A DNA stretch of 31,435 nt from HGM11501 sp045123995 (GCA_045123995.1 JBGVKY010000008.1:1-31435), one strand, 5' to 3'; shown: positions 1-7,613, numbered from the stretch's first letter. The notes: generated by a model not told the origin, from the letters alone. A program made the numbers and translations.

Positions 1-2952
1 AAAGTCTGCAAAGCTTTCTTGTTCCGGTTCTTCATAGAACGGAGCAAGCTGCTCATCCGTTAAATAAACCAAGTCATCAAAGGTCATACCTTCGATTTCG
101 TTTTCTATAAGGTCTGACAGACTATCATACTTGAGTTCTTCTACAACAGTATTATCAACATACTTAACAAGGACAAAATCAACAAGATTTAACTCAACCT
201 GAATTTCGTGTTTTCCATCTTCGGTTTCTGTAAATGCAACCTGAACTTTTCGTAGGTCAGAATAATCAGCACTTTCGTGTTGCAGTTCCTTTTGCATATA
301 CTCGTTGATAATTCCTTGTGCTTCGTCAAGCTCTGTGTAAGTAACGGGAGCAGGTCTTTCTATATCGGGGAATAGATTAAATGTTCCGTTTGCATACTGT
401 TCGAGAGTTTCTAATGCTTCGGCTCGGCTTTTATAATATCTGTCATCTTTTGGTGTTTCCATTACAAGGATGTGAAGCTCGTTTATCATTTCTGTCATCT
501 GTTCAGTATTATCAAATCGCTCTATGATATATTTCCTTGCGGAAGTATCAACGAAATGCAAGTCCTTTGGATATGGCTTATATCTTGATTCATCCATAAC
601 ATTCAAAAATGCACTATGAACAGCAGCAGCAACACGTTCTCTCTCATAATTAGGAATGTTTTCTATCTCTTTTTGGTTGAGATAAACACCTCGCTTGATA
701 AACTTATCTATTCGTTTTTCAACTTCATTCCATTTAAGCAAGGTTTGTGCGTATGGTTGCATTAAATCGCCGTGACTAAATGCAATTCCTTTTCCGTCAT
801 GGCTTTCGTTACGATAACTGTCATAGCCACCGCCGATTCCGTATTCGTGTTTCAAGAAGGTTATTCTTTCTTGCTTATCGGGATGTGTTTTGAAGAAGAT
901 ATATGTTCTGTATTTGCCTTCGTGAACACCCGTACCGCCAAGAAGCAGTTTATTGATTTCATCCTCTGTAATAAATCTTACCGGAGGAACATACGAAAGC
1001 TCTTGTGCCGTGTACTGTTTACGGACAATGTATAAATCTTCAAGCATTTTATTGATTTCATGTGGGTTCATATACTTGAAACGAACTACATCCTTATGTT
1101 CATCATATAAATCACAGAGCTTTTGAACTGCTGTCTTTGTAACATCAAGTCCGGCAGACGTCTTTAGAAATTCTTTTATTCGCTTTGCAGTTTCCGGGAA
1201 TCCTCCGTGTTGTTCAAATGCTTCATCTGCAAACATACTAAAAAGTTCAGGGTAATCATCATAGTTCAAATCTCTATATATGAACAAAAACTTTTCCGCA
1301 GTTTGGCTGTAAATATAATCATCAACCTGAAGGAGAATATCCGTAGAAGCAAATCTTCCCATATCAAGGAGTTCATCAATTCGTCTTGCGGCATCTTCCC
1401 AAGAAAGATGATGTTTATTTCCGGTTTCAACCGTATCACCATAGCTAATAGTGATTCCGTCACTATTCCACCAAGTGGAAATTTGTTTTTCATCAAGGAC
1501 AAAGCCTTTTCCGTCAGTTTTATAATGGTCTTTCAAGAAAGCGACTTTATCTTCAAGGGATTTACCTTTGCTGAACTCTGATACGATAGTGATGATGCTT
1601 TCTTCATGATGTGTTCCGTCACAAAGAACTGTATCAATAACTTGTTGGGGAATAGAAAAAGCAGGGCGAATATTGTTTAATCGCTCTGCTTCTCTTTGCA
1701 TATCTTCTTGTATGTTGGAATCATCAATAAGGTCAAATAGACTTAACTGAGAACTAACTGTTTCAGCACTACCTCTTCGGCGGAATGTCTGAGGTTGTTC
1801 ATAAGTCCTGTCCACCTCTGCGGATTCTCCGCTTTCAGCTTCTCGTTCACGCCCTCCGATAATGCCATTTTCTGCATCATCTGTTCCACTTGCTCTCTCG
1901 CTGTCTTGTCTATCTCGTGCAGGTGTTCCATCAATGTTCCTTTCAGCATCATCGCCGAGTAAATGCTGCGTCTGTTCTGCTTGAGGAATTTCTTTCTCAT
2001 CATCCCGTATTTGCCTATCGGAAGTTCGTTCTTCGGTGCTTCCAAGTTCGGTATCAGTATCCCGTTCTCGTTTCTGTATGTTATCTCTGCCATCGTTATC
2101 CGTCCTTTCATTTTGGATTTGAGTTTGGGGTGATTTTTCGTCTTTGATTACATTGTACTGCTGATTTTCATTTTCTGCAAAAATTTTTGCCTGATTTATT
2201 TCTTTTTTTCTTTCAGCAGTAATAGTAGAAGATATTTCCCGTAGTGCTTGTTCAGATATTTCGCTTACCGCATTACCTAAAACCGATATTGCTTCAACCG
2301 AACTAAAATCAACAATATGTCGAAATTCTTCGTTATCAAAAACTTCTTCCGGGTGTAGTCCCAATCTCTGCATTACCATATATGCAACCGAAGCTTCAGC
2401 AGTTTGTTGAAACTCAACATCAATATTAAATTCATCCAAGTCTGCCAAGAAACTATTATCTTTTGCATATTTCAGGTCGGCAAGATAGTCTGCTTTATTA
2501 TCTTCAACTGCATTATGAGCAGCACAGATAATTGCATCGGTAAGAGTTGTAGTTACTTTTAGTTCTCCGAAAGTATTTTCAAGTGTTTCAATAATCGCAT
2601 CGTCATACTTATCTGAATATTCCCAAAGCTTAACATCAACACCTCGCATACCTCTGTATGTATCCGAAACATCAAACACATGGTCGAGGTAAAAATCACT
2701 TCCTCGTTCACGGAGAAGGGCAATACCTTTAGCACCTCTGTTGATTCTGCGTTTTAACTTTTCATTCCAAGTATCAAAATCTGCACACGCTCGTGCATCG
2801 GGCCGTTGTGCATAGATTAAAACCTGATCTTCAAAGGAATATTTATATTGCCAAGCTGCAGAACTTAAAAATTCCGTCCATTTATTAACTGAGGACAGTT
2901 CTTTGGAAGTTGTGTTCGCAAGCTCTGTAATGAGCTGCAATTTGGTTGCCAT
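1..2952 (-). CDS. N-terminal part of giant conjugative-element helicase/methylase-type protein (partial)
   Basis: A single frame stays open for 984 codons from ATG 2952 to the left edge with no stop, so the gene is cut by the window. The start follows a GGAGGTG ribosome site 9 nt upstream. The first ~240 residues match the opening of the very large (often over 2,000 aa) SNF2-helicase/N6-methylase proteins of Tn1549-like elements, including a motif like FEDQVLIYAQRPDA near residue 42. Residues ~280 to 405 are a hydrophilic, Arg/Asp/Glu-rich, probably disordered linker. Two copies of a related module follow, near residues 465-530 (FLKDHY to RRIDELL) and 695-755 (FLKHEYGIGGGYDSY to KRIDKFI). Helicase and methylase motifs would lie in the missing part, so the enzymatic role is inferred from the family. 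A tnpV-like gene is nested in the linker in another frame. Confidence 0.8.
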   Translation of the reverse strand, partial: MATKLQLITELANTTSKELSSVNKWTEFLSSAAWQYKYSFEDQVLIYAQRPDARACADFDTWNEKLKRRINRGAKGIALLRERGSDFYLDHVFDVSDTYRGMRGVDVKLWEYSDKYDDAIIETLENTFGELKVTTTLTDAIICAAHNAVEDNKADYLADLKYAKDNSFLADLDEFNIDVEFQQTAEASVAYMVMQRLGLHPEEVFDNEEFRHIVDFSSVEAISVLGNAVSEISEQALREISSTITAERKKEINQAKIFAENENQQYNVIKDEKSPQTQIQNERTDNDGRDNIQKRERDTDTELGSTEERTSDRQIRDDEKEIPQAEQTQHLLGDDAERNIDGTPARDRQDSERASGTDDAENGIIGGREREAESGESAEVDRTYEQPQTFRRRGSAETVSSQLSLFDLIDDSNIQEDMQREAERLNNIRPAFSIPQQVIDTVLCDGTHHEESIITIVSEFSKGKSLEDKVAFLKDHYKTDGKGFVLDEKQISTWWNSDGITISYGDTVETGNKHHLSWEDAARRIDELLDMGRFASTDILLQVDDYIYSQTAEKFLFIYRDLNYDDYPELFSMFADEAFEQHGGFPETAKRIKEFLKTSAGLDVTKTAVQKLCDLYDEHKDVVRFKYMNPHEINKMLEDLYIVRKQYTAQELSYVPPVRFITEDEINKLLLGGTGVHEGKYRTYIFFKTHPDKQERITFLKHEYGIGGGYDSYRNESHDGKGIAFSHGDLMQPYAQTLLKWNEVEKRIDKFIKRGVYLNQKEIENIPNYERERVAAAVHSAFLNVMDESRYKPYPKDLHFVDTSARKYIIERFDNTEQMTEMINELHILVMETPKDDRYYKSRAEALETLEQYANGTFNLFPDIERPAPVTYTELDEAQGIINEYMQKELQHESADYSDLRKVQVAFTETEDGKHEIQVELNLVDFVLVKYVDNTVVEELKYDSLSDLIENEIEGMTFDDLVYLTDEQLAPFYEEPEQESFADF
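1743..2093 (-). CDS. tnpV: TnpV-family transposon-encoded protein, nested out of frame in the giant ORF
   Basis: A 116-aa protein with the layout of the TnpV family: a short N-terminal strand region (ITYRNENGILIPNL), the motif IGKYGMMRKKFLKQNRR around residues 27-43, then a long helical part (LMEHLHEIDKTA) and a C-terminal NNLRHSAEEVVL segment. It lies on the same strand as the giant ORF but in a different frame, fully inside its hydrophilic linker. The start chosen is ATG 2093, because AAAGGACGG sits 6 nt before it; an in-frame ATG at 2111 would add six residues and lacks a good site. TnpV proteins are known from clostridial transposons of the Tn4451 type, but I know of no established biochemical role. 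Confidence 0.75.
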   Translation of the reverse strand: MAEITYRNENGILIPNLEAPKNELPIGKYGMMRKKFLKQNRRSIYSAMMLKGTLMEHLHEIDKTAREQVEQMMQKMALSEGVNEKLKAENPQRWTGLMNNLRHSAEEVVLKQLVLS

Positions 2953-2970
2953 TTGTATTTCACCTCCATA

Positions 2971-3501
2971 TTATCGTTCTCTTTCATTTTTCTTTTTAAA
3001 ATTGCCTGATAAAAGCATATTTTCTTTTTTGTCAAGCTTACATATCTGTTTTACGATTTTCTGCCGTTCATTCCATAAGCGGTTCATTGTCTTTTTATCT
3101 TGCGGTGAGGGTGGATTGTCCATTCTTTCTCTGAAATCTTCAATAGTCATATCCATACCCATTAGTTCACCCATAAGATTGTTTCTGTGTTGGCATAACT
3201 TATAATCTTTCAAAAACAATTCTTCGTTCATAGGAAGAAGGGAATCTTTGTTTTTCTCAACAAACAAGCAAATCTCTTTAGTTCCTTTAGGATATTCGAC
3301 TTTCACACCATCAAATTCTGTTTTATCCGGTCTGGCGGAAATTAACTTGATATTTCCGTTTTCGATTGTGAAATAATCTCTTTCCCAAGGAGTTCGGAGC
3401 TTTCGTCTGTCAACACCGTAAGCAGGATGCTCCATATCTAACGGAGTTTCCTTATATACTTGCATTTCATCGGGCAATTTATCAATTATTTTGTAGTACA
3501 T
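2971..3501 (-). CDS. Hypothetical conjugative-element protein ending in E-R-E-R
   Basis: A 176-aa soluble, charged protein that I do not recognise. The N-terminus has a short motif-like stretch (HPAYGVDRRKLRTPWERDYF, residues 25-44); the C-terminal third is helical and basic. It ends NFKKKNERER, one of the E-x-E-R C-termini shared by several proteins of this element. The start has GAGGTG about 8 nt upstream. It lies 18 nt upstream of the giant helicase-type gene and 13 nt downstream of the preceding gene, so it is almost certainly cotranscribed with both. The ribosome site for the next gene lies after the stop codon, so the ERER end is not dictated by that site. Confidence 0.7.
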   Translation of the reverse strand: MYYKIIDKLPDEMQVYKETPLDMEHPAYGVDRRKLRTPWERDYFTIENGNIKLISARPDKTEFDGVKVEYPKGTKEICLFVEKNKDSLLPMNEELFLKDYKLCQHRNNLMGELMGMDMTIEDFRERMDNPPSPQDKKTMNRLWNERQKIVKQICKLDKKENMLLSGNFKKKNERER

Positions 3502-3514
3502 TTTAGAGCACCTC

Positions 3515-3889
3515 TTATCTGCTTATGCTTTTCTCTGCACGAAGCTTTTCGGCATACTTAATACCTTTTGAAACGGTATTAATTTCGCCTGATTCCAACT
3601 TTGAAATGAAAGTTGCCCGGTTCTGCTCATTAAAACAGTAGATATGCCTGCAAAGTCTTTGAACATTTCCAAGAGTATCACTTTTCGGATTGATAATATC
3701 GCAAACAAGCTCTCCAACTTCATCTGTTGGATTGAGTTGTATTTGCAAAGTTCTTGCATTATCAAGCTTAATAACACTCAAGGGAGTAAGGACACCGATT
3801 TCTTCCAAGCTCTTTTTGAGTTCATCAGCTTTACAAGTAAGCTCTGCAACAAGATTATTTGTCAAAAATCGCACTTTTGCAGTTACCAT
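3515..3889 (-). CDS. Hypothetical conjugative-element protein, ArdA-like N-terminal region possible
   Basis: A 124-aa protein starting MVTAKVRFLTN. AAGGAAG lies 8 nt before ATG 3889, whereas the in-frame starts at 3895 and 3898 are too close to it. The pattern of a strand-rich beginning followed by ADELKKSLEEIGV, a TPLSVIKLDN strand and DEVGELVCDI recalls the N-terminal region of larger proteins in related elements that I loosely associate with antirestriction (ArdA-like) proteins. That link is a weak resemblance only. It ends EKSISR, so it keeps the terminal arginine but not the E-x-E-R signature of its neighbours. It is in the same run of minus-strand genes, with 31 nt to the gene before it. 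Confidence 0.65.
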   Translation of the reverse strand: MVTAKVRFLTNNLVAELTCKADELKKSLEEIGVLTPLSVIKLDNARTLQIQLNPTDEVGELVCDIINPKSDTLGNVQRLCRHIYCFNEQNRATFISKLESGEINTVSKGIKYAEKLRAEKSISR

Positions 3890-3920
3890 TTTCATCACTT
3901 CCTTTTATAGAATTGTGCGA

Positions 3921-4541
3921 TTATCTTTCCGGCTCCGTTTTATTTCTTTTTTTATCTTCGTTTGCAGCTTTTATCATCGCATTTGCCGTTTCTTTATTGT
4001 CTTTCAGATAGTCAGGCTCCCGTTCCATAAAATCTTTGAGATAGTCCATAAACTCTGCTGAATCAATATCAACACAATACTGTTTACAACCACTATTAAG
4101 ATAGTTATAGAACTTCATCATTGTATCTTGCTTTGAAGCTTCCCGTATAAGTTCAAACGAAAACTCATTATATACAAGCTGTCCTCCGGCGGTAGCATCA
4201 GGATTATAATATATTTCTTCAAAACCATAATCCGTCTTGAAGAACTTATCCTGATTTACATCTGCATAGTTTTTCTTAACAAATAGTTTATTCCTAAACC
4301 AATTAAGAGAAGTTTCTAAGTTATCTATTGGAGAAGATATTTTCTCATTTCTATCCATAAGCCTTGCCCATGAAAGCATATTATATCGCTTGCCATCAAT
4401 TTTTGTATGGCTCTCATCAACATACTCACATTTTGCTTTAATTGAATCACCGTTTTTATCTATGATGAAAATTTCTCCGCCATCGGGAACTGTAAATAGT
4501 TCATTGTAGCTACTATCTATGAACTTAATTTCTTTATCCAT
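3921..4541 (-). CDS. Conjugative-element protein, long paralogue of the FIDS/PDGG family
   Basis: A 206-aa protein. Residues 1-65 (FIDSSYNELFTVPDGGEI, then CEYVDESHTKI) closely match the 92-aa protein encoded immediately upstream, so the two are paralogues. The additional ~140 residues are unrelated to that neighbour and include SFELIREASKQDTMMKFYNYLN, a stretch also typical of accessory proteins in such elements. The C-terminus is KKRNKTEPER. The start codon overlaps the upstream stop by one base (TAATG), and the ribosome site AAGGAGGT is inside the upstream gene, so translation is probably coupled. No function is known to me. Confidence 0.75.
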   Translation of the reverse strand: MDKEIKFIDSSYNELFTVPDGGEIFIIDKNGDSIKAKCEYVDESHTKIDGKRYNMLSWARLMDRNEKISSPIDNLETSLNWFRNKLFVKKNYADVNQDKFFKTDYGFEEIYYNPDATAGGQLVYNEFSFELIREASKQDTMMKFYNYLNSGCKQYCVDIDSAEFMDYLKDFMEREPDYLKDNKETANAMIKAANEDKKRNKTEPER

Positions 4542-4819
4542 TAGCGTTCAACCTCCTTATGAGATTTTTTCCTGTCTTTGCTGACTTCCTTTGAATCGCC
4601 TAAAGGTTTATATGTATTTCCGTTTCGTTCCATAGTTTCAGCGAATTGACAAATATGAAAAGTATTATTACCAATCTTTGTATGGTAATCGTCAATATAC
4701 TTACACTCTCTTATATGCTTTTCGCCGTTCTCGTAGGTTATTTCAATTTTTCCGCCATCGGGAATACGAAAAAGCTCATTATAATGGCTATCAATAAATC
4801 GTATTTCTTTATTATCCAT
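4541..4819 (-). CDS. Conjugative-element protein, short paralogue of the FIDS/PDGG family
   Basis: A 92-aa protein that aligns over residues 4-66 with the start of the next gene's product: FIDSHYNELFRIPDGGKIEI, CKYIDDYHTKIG and QFAETMERNG here match FIDSSYNELFTVPDGG, CEYVDESHTKI and ARLMDRNE there. It ends RKKSHKEVER; the codons for K-E-V also form the AAGGAGGT ribosome site of the next gene, and stop and start overlap as TAATG. Small proteins of this kind are common in clostridial conjugative elements. Role unknown. Confidence 0.75.
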   Translation of the reverse strand: MDNKEIRFIDSHYNELFRIPDGGKIEITYENGEKHIRECKYIDDYHTKIGNNTFHICQFAETMERNGNTYKPLGDSKEVSKDRKKSHKEVER

Positions 4820-5358
4820 TATCTTTCTACCTCCTTATGCGTTCTTTTGGGGAACTGCCAACCGTAAACTGCACCAATATCATCACCGAGTCTTTTTGTA
4901 ACACGGGTTATATCTTGTCTTGTTGCAGTTCCGGCATAGAGTTTGTCTTGCAATCTTTCAATCTGACTATCGGTAACACCGTCCTTAAAGGCACGATATA
5001 AATAATAGTTTGTTCCATCGTGATGAACTGCTTTGCATCGCAAATCACCAAGCTTGTCAACATACCATTCGTTCATATCACAATCAGATTGAAAACAATC
5101 TTTGATATTTCCGCTATCAATCATTTTATATCCGTGTGCCCGTCCGTTCCAAAGACCTAAATCGCCAATAATGATAATACTCTGCGAAAGCTGAATGTTT
5201 AGGTTTGCTCTCGTATCATCCAAGTAGTCATTATTTATTTCGTACATCTTTGAAATAAGAGTATCTTCGGAAGCATCAGGATATTGTTCAATAAGGTCAT
5301 CACGCCAATCTTCAAGGTCTAAATTCATATCAGACCAAACAATGTGTTTTTTCTCCAT
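4819..5358 (-). CDS. Hypothetical conjugative-element protein (IGDLGLWNGRAHGYK type)
   Basis: A 179-aa protein. A central block (IIIIGDLGLWNGRAHGYKMI, residues ~61-80; later HHDGTNYYLYRAFKDG near 113-128) is a recognisable feature of an uncharacterised accessory family in Tn1549-like elements. It has no membrane segment and no signal peptide. The C-terminus is PKRTHKEVER. The start overlaps the upstream stop by one base (TGATG), with AAGGAGG inside the upstream gene, so expression is translationally coupled to the 297-aa gene. Function is not known. Confidence 0.72.
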   Translation of the reverse strand: MEKKHIVWSDMNLDLEDWRDDLIEQYPDASEDTLISKMYEINNDYLDDTRANLNIQLSQSIIIIGDLGLWNGRAHGYKMIDSGNIKDCFQSDCDMNEWYVDKLGDLRCKAVHHDGTNYYLYRAFKDGVTDSQIERLQDKLYAGTATRQDITRVTKRLGDDIGAVYGWQFPKRTHKEVER

Positions 5359-6251
5359 CAGCGTTCAACCTCCTTGTGTGACTTTTTCTTTTCTTTGCCA
5401 ACCTCTTTATATTTGCCCGTGTATTTGAAAAGTTCGTTTTCGCCGGGCAGATAGAGATTTCTGTTTTCAAGACATTTGAATACATCACACTTTGAATTTC
5501 CTGAAGCTTTATAAAAATCACTATGCGAATAAATCTTATCAGCCTTACCGTGAACACCTTCGTAAGTTTCGCTCCACATTCTCATATCTTTATCAGAATG
5601 TAAATACTGTGATGTTTTATAGATCGGTTCGTTTTTCGGTATATTACCAACGGGCAAGAAGTGATATTCGCCGTATTGAAATGTATTAGGATTACTCATT
5701 GCCTTTTCACATTCCAACGCATCAACAAGCCAACCGGGATAATGTTCGGGTTTTAATATTCCCATAACACTTGCTCTCCGATATTTGAACTCTTTACCTG
5801 AATACATCTCTTTAGCAAATACCGATGTTCCAAGTCCACGAGCATTTGCACCATTTCCACCCGTACACCGTACTATTTGAAAGTGCTCATTTCTATATTC
5901 CGGACTTAATTTAGTTGGTTTTATAACTATGATTTCTCCGACAAATGTTTTTTCTCCAATAGGAATACAATGTTCTTCGGAAACCAAGTTCATACTCATA
6001 TTTTTCCGACTGTCAATCAGCTTATCAATTTCTTCAGAGATTCGGTCTGTGTATATTTTAGCTATTTCAACATAATCATTTGAAACAAAGGCATTGATAT
6101 ATCTTTCAAAAATCTCATTACTTTCAAAATCAGCAACAAGATAATAATGCCCATTAGCATCATCCATATTTTCGCCAAGAACAACTTCTCGTCCACCGAT
6201 TCGCATAGAATGTTTTATCGTGTAATCTCCGGCTTTTCTGATTTCGTCCAT
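5358..6251 (-). CDS. Hypothetical conjugative-element protein, 297 aa
   Basis: The start is ATG 6251 with GAGGTG 6 nt upstream; the GTG at 6260 is part of that ribosome site. Residues 1-30 (KAGDYTIKHSMRIGGREVVLG) resemble the start of the 87-aa protein at 7177-7440, so both probably carry one small N-terminal module. The middle (SFHCIPIGEKTF-like, VRCTGGNGANARGLGTSVF near residues 124-142) looks like a glycine-rich fold I cannot name. The end is KKKSHKEVER, identical over its last nine residues to the 92-aa protein. It lies 10 nt downstream of the Cys-rich gene and overlaps the next start by one base. Confidence 0.7.
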   Translation of the reverse strand: MDEIRKAGDYTIKHSMRIGGREVVLGENMDDANGHYYLVADFESNEIFERYINAFVSNDYVEIAKIYTDRISEEIDKLIDSRKNMSMNLVSEEHCIPIGEKTFVGEIIVIKPTKLSPEYRNEHFQIVRCTGGNGANARGLGTSVFAKEMYSGKEFKYRRASVMGILKPEHYPGWLVDALECEKAMSNPNTFQYGEYHFLPVGNIPKNEPIYKTSQYLHSDKDMRMWSETYEGVHGKADKIYSHSDFYKASGNSKCDVFKCLENRNLYLPGENELFKYTGKYKEVGKEKKKSHKEVER

Positions 6252-6261
6252 TAGATTCACC

Positions 6262-6453
6262 TCATTTCATATCGTTTTTATGCCTTGCAGCATATATCTC
6301 TGCATAGTTGCAGGGAGGGTATTTCTCTAAATCTGCCTTAACTTGCTCCGTTGTCTTGCAGAATGAACATTTACCACTTTTACAAAGCATTTCTGTTAAA
6401 ATTCTGCATTTCTTCGGAGTGTGAAAATGGCAGTTTAATTTATTCAATTTCAT
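6262..6453 (-). CDS. Small cysteine-rich protein, probable zinc binder
   Basis: About 63 aa. Cysteines and histidines are spaced as C-x-F-H, then C near residue 16, C at 24, C at 29, C at 32 and C near 48, a pattern that suggests metal binding. Proteins of this size with a CRxxxxxxC...C-S-F-C pattern occur in clostridial conjugative elements, but I know of no function. The start is uncertain: ATG 6453 overlaps the upstream gene by 14 nt, while TTG 6447 has a better-spaced GGACGG site. The C-terminus (HKNDMK) lacks the E-x-E-R signature. Confidence 0.6.
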   Translation of the reverse strand: MKLNKLNCHFHTPKKCRILTEMLCKSGKCSFCKTTEQVKADLEKYPPCNYAEIYAARHKNDMK

Positions 6454-6640
6454 CACCGTCCAATGCTTTTAATTCAATAGTGCTTACAATTTTATAACCT
6501 CGGCTTTTTGCAAGTTCTTTAAGTTCACAAATAAGCTTTCTGCGTTCTTCTTTTTGAACATTCTTCAAGGCTTCGTATGCCGTAGAATCGTTATAGCCAC
6601 TATCGTTATATCGCATATCGGGTTGTTTAGTGTTTGGCAT
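6440..6640 (-). CDS. Small helical hypothetical protein
   Basis: A 66-aa protein with an acidic tail (DGDEIE). ATG 6640 is chosen because AGAGGTG lies upstream; an in-frame ATG at 6688 is inside the preceding gene and has no site. The N-terminal half is polar (PNTKQPDMRYNDSGYNDS) and the C-terminal half is a basic helix (EERRKLICELKELAKSRG) followed by a strand. It overlaps the next Cys-rich gene and starts 4 nt after the upstream stop. No family recognised with confidence. Confidence 0.6.
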   Translation of the reverse strand: MPNTKQPDMRYNDSGYNDSTAYEALKNVQKEERRKLICELKELAKSRGYKIVSTIELKALDGDEIE

Positions 6641-6644
6641 ATCA

Positions 6645-7172
6645 TCACCTCTCAGGCTCTCTTTTTTTATGCTTGTTTTGCTTATCAACCTCAGAACCCC
6701 ATATAGTTACATCTTTTGCAGGAATTTCACCCTCATTGAGCAACTTCATCAAAGTTTTCAATGTTCCGTGCTTTTTGGAATATTCCTTTATCTCGTTGCG
6801 ATATGGAGTTGATAAATCTCTACACAAAGAACATTCATTGCTTTTACCAACACATCCGTCAACATCTCTGTATGTAGATGCCATATACATCAGGTAATCG
6901 CATCCGCATCCTGAACAATGAAAACATCTGTCCTCAACAATTCTGCTTGTGATTTCTTTGCACTTTTCAGGAAAGAGTTCAATGTTTTTTCTTATGGATT
7001 GTTTTGCAACAATAACATATTGAATCTTATTAAAACTCTCATAGTACAAAGGCTTAATTTTATCTCTGTGCTTTTTTACCACATCAAAAAATTCCTCAAA
7101 ACCGTAAACATCTTCTCGGTTTTCGTTTTTTGCATAGAATAAAGTGACATTCTTTTCTTTTCTTGAAAACAT
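6645..7172 (-). CDS. Cysteine-rich conjugative-element protein ending in E-P-E-R
   Basis: A 175-aa protein. The start ATG 7172 follows GAGAGGTG and lies just after the upstream stop; the longer reading from 7223 is inside the previous gene. Residues ~80-115 hold a cysteine cluster (CFHCSGCGCDYL ... DGCVGKSNECSLC) that looks like a zinc-binding site. The N-terminal ~70 residues form an unrecognised alpha/beta region. The tail NKHKKREPER is lysine-rich and ends in E-P-E-R, and its last codons also make the ribosome site of the following gene. No catalytic motif is visible. Confidence 0.7.
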   Translation of the reverse strand: MFSRKEKNVTLFYAKNENREDVYGFEEFFDVVKKHRDKIKPLYYESFNKIQYVIVAKQSIRKNIELFPEKCKEITSRIVEDRCFHCSGCGCDYLMYMASTYRDVDGCVGKSNECSLCRDLSTPYRNEIKEYSKKHGTLKTLMKLLNEGEIPAKDVTIWGSEVDKQNKHKKREPER

Positions 7173-7176
7173 AACA

Positions 7177-7440
7177 TCACCTCTCAGGCTCCGGTGGTTT
7201 TTTCTTCTTTTGATTTTGTTCATAAAACCTGACTTTTTTCAGGGCACGCTCACAGAAATCTTTCTGTGCTGAAAGTAGGCTTGTAGTGTAATGTCCCCAA
7301 TTATAATTATCTTTGCTACCGTAACATTCCCAAGTAACAAATTCATTAGGTCTTGTTTCGTGTACGCCAAGTACGATTTCTGATTCTCCGATTGTAATTG
7401 CGTTTGTGATAATATATCCCGCATTTTTTCGCCATTCCAT
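7177..7440 (-). CDS. Small conjugative-element protein ending in E-P-E-R
   Basis: An 87-aa protein. ATG 7440 is preferred: GGAGG sits 7 nt upstream, while the longer reading begins inside a terminator hairpin. Its start (NAGYIITNAITIGESEIVLG) resembles the N-terminus of the 297-aa protein at 5358-6251. The rest is a short aromatic-rich region and a basic helix. The tail QKKKKPPEPER matches the shared C-terminal signature. It is the first gene after the hairpin at 7456-7493, and the following gene begins 4 nt after its stop. Confidence 0.68.
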   Translation of the reverse strand: MEWRKNAGYIITNAITIGESEIVLGVHETRPNEFVTWECYGSKDNYNWGHYTTSLLSAQKDFCERALKKVRFYEQNQKKKKPPEPER

Positions 7441-7455
7441 AATGTTTACCTCCAT

Positions 7456-7493
7456 AAAAAATGCCGACATACTTTTTATTAGTTGTCGGCATT
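7456..7493 (-). terminator. Intrinsic terminator or attenuator after the replication/partition block
   Basis: Read on the minus strand, a 10-bp perfect stem (AATGCCGACA pairing with TGTCGGCATT) with a 14-nt loop is followed directly by TTTTTT. Its upstream arm overlaps the last codons of the DUF3789-like gene. The next gene starts only about 16 nt beyond, leaving no room for a promoter in between. It may therefore act by partial read-through. Confidence 0.65.
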
Positions 7494-7613
7494 ATCTGTA
7501 TTAAGTTTTTCAAGTCTTTCATCCTCCTGACTTGCTACTATAAAGCAGCACATCATTACAACACCGAAAGTTCCTCCGGCAATAAAAGCTAATATAATCC
7601 ATAACCAAGTCAT
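7479..7613 (-). CDS. DUF3789-like single-span membrane peptide
   Basis: A 44-aa peptide. It starts MTWLWIILAFIAGGTFGVVM: one hydrophobic helix (residues ~2-28, with the GG-TFG pattern and CC near residue 22) and then a short charged cytoplasmic tail (SQEDERLEKL). Size, tryptophan-rich start and glycine pattern fit DUF3789, a small family found in clostridial conjugative elements. It starts 2 nt after the parB stop, and its ribosome site GGAGAG lies in the last parB codons, so translation is coupled. The 3' end overlaps a terminator hairpin. Function unknown. Confidence 0.65.
   Translation of the reverse strand: MTWLWIILAFIAGGTFGVVMMCCFIVASQEDERLEKLNTDNADN

Noticed and set aside
4541..5400. 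The repeated CA(T/C)AAGGAGGT segments as a mobile or recombination repeat
   Set aside because: They coincide with ribosome binding sites at three coupled gene junctions, and the flanking bases differ, so translation explains the shared DNA.
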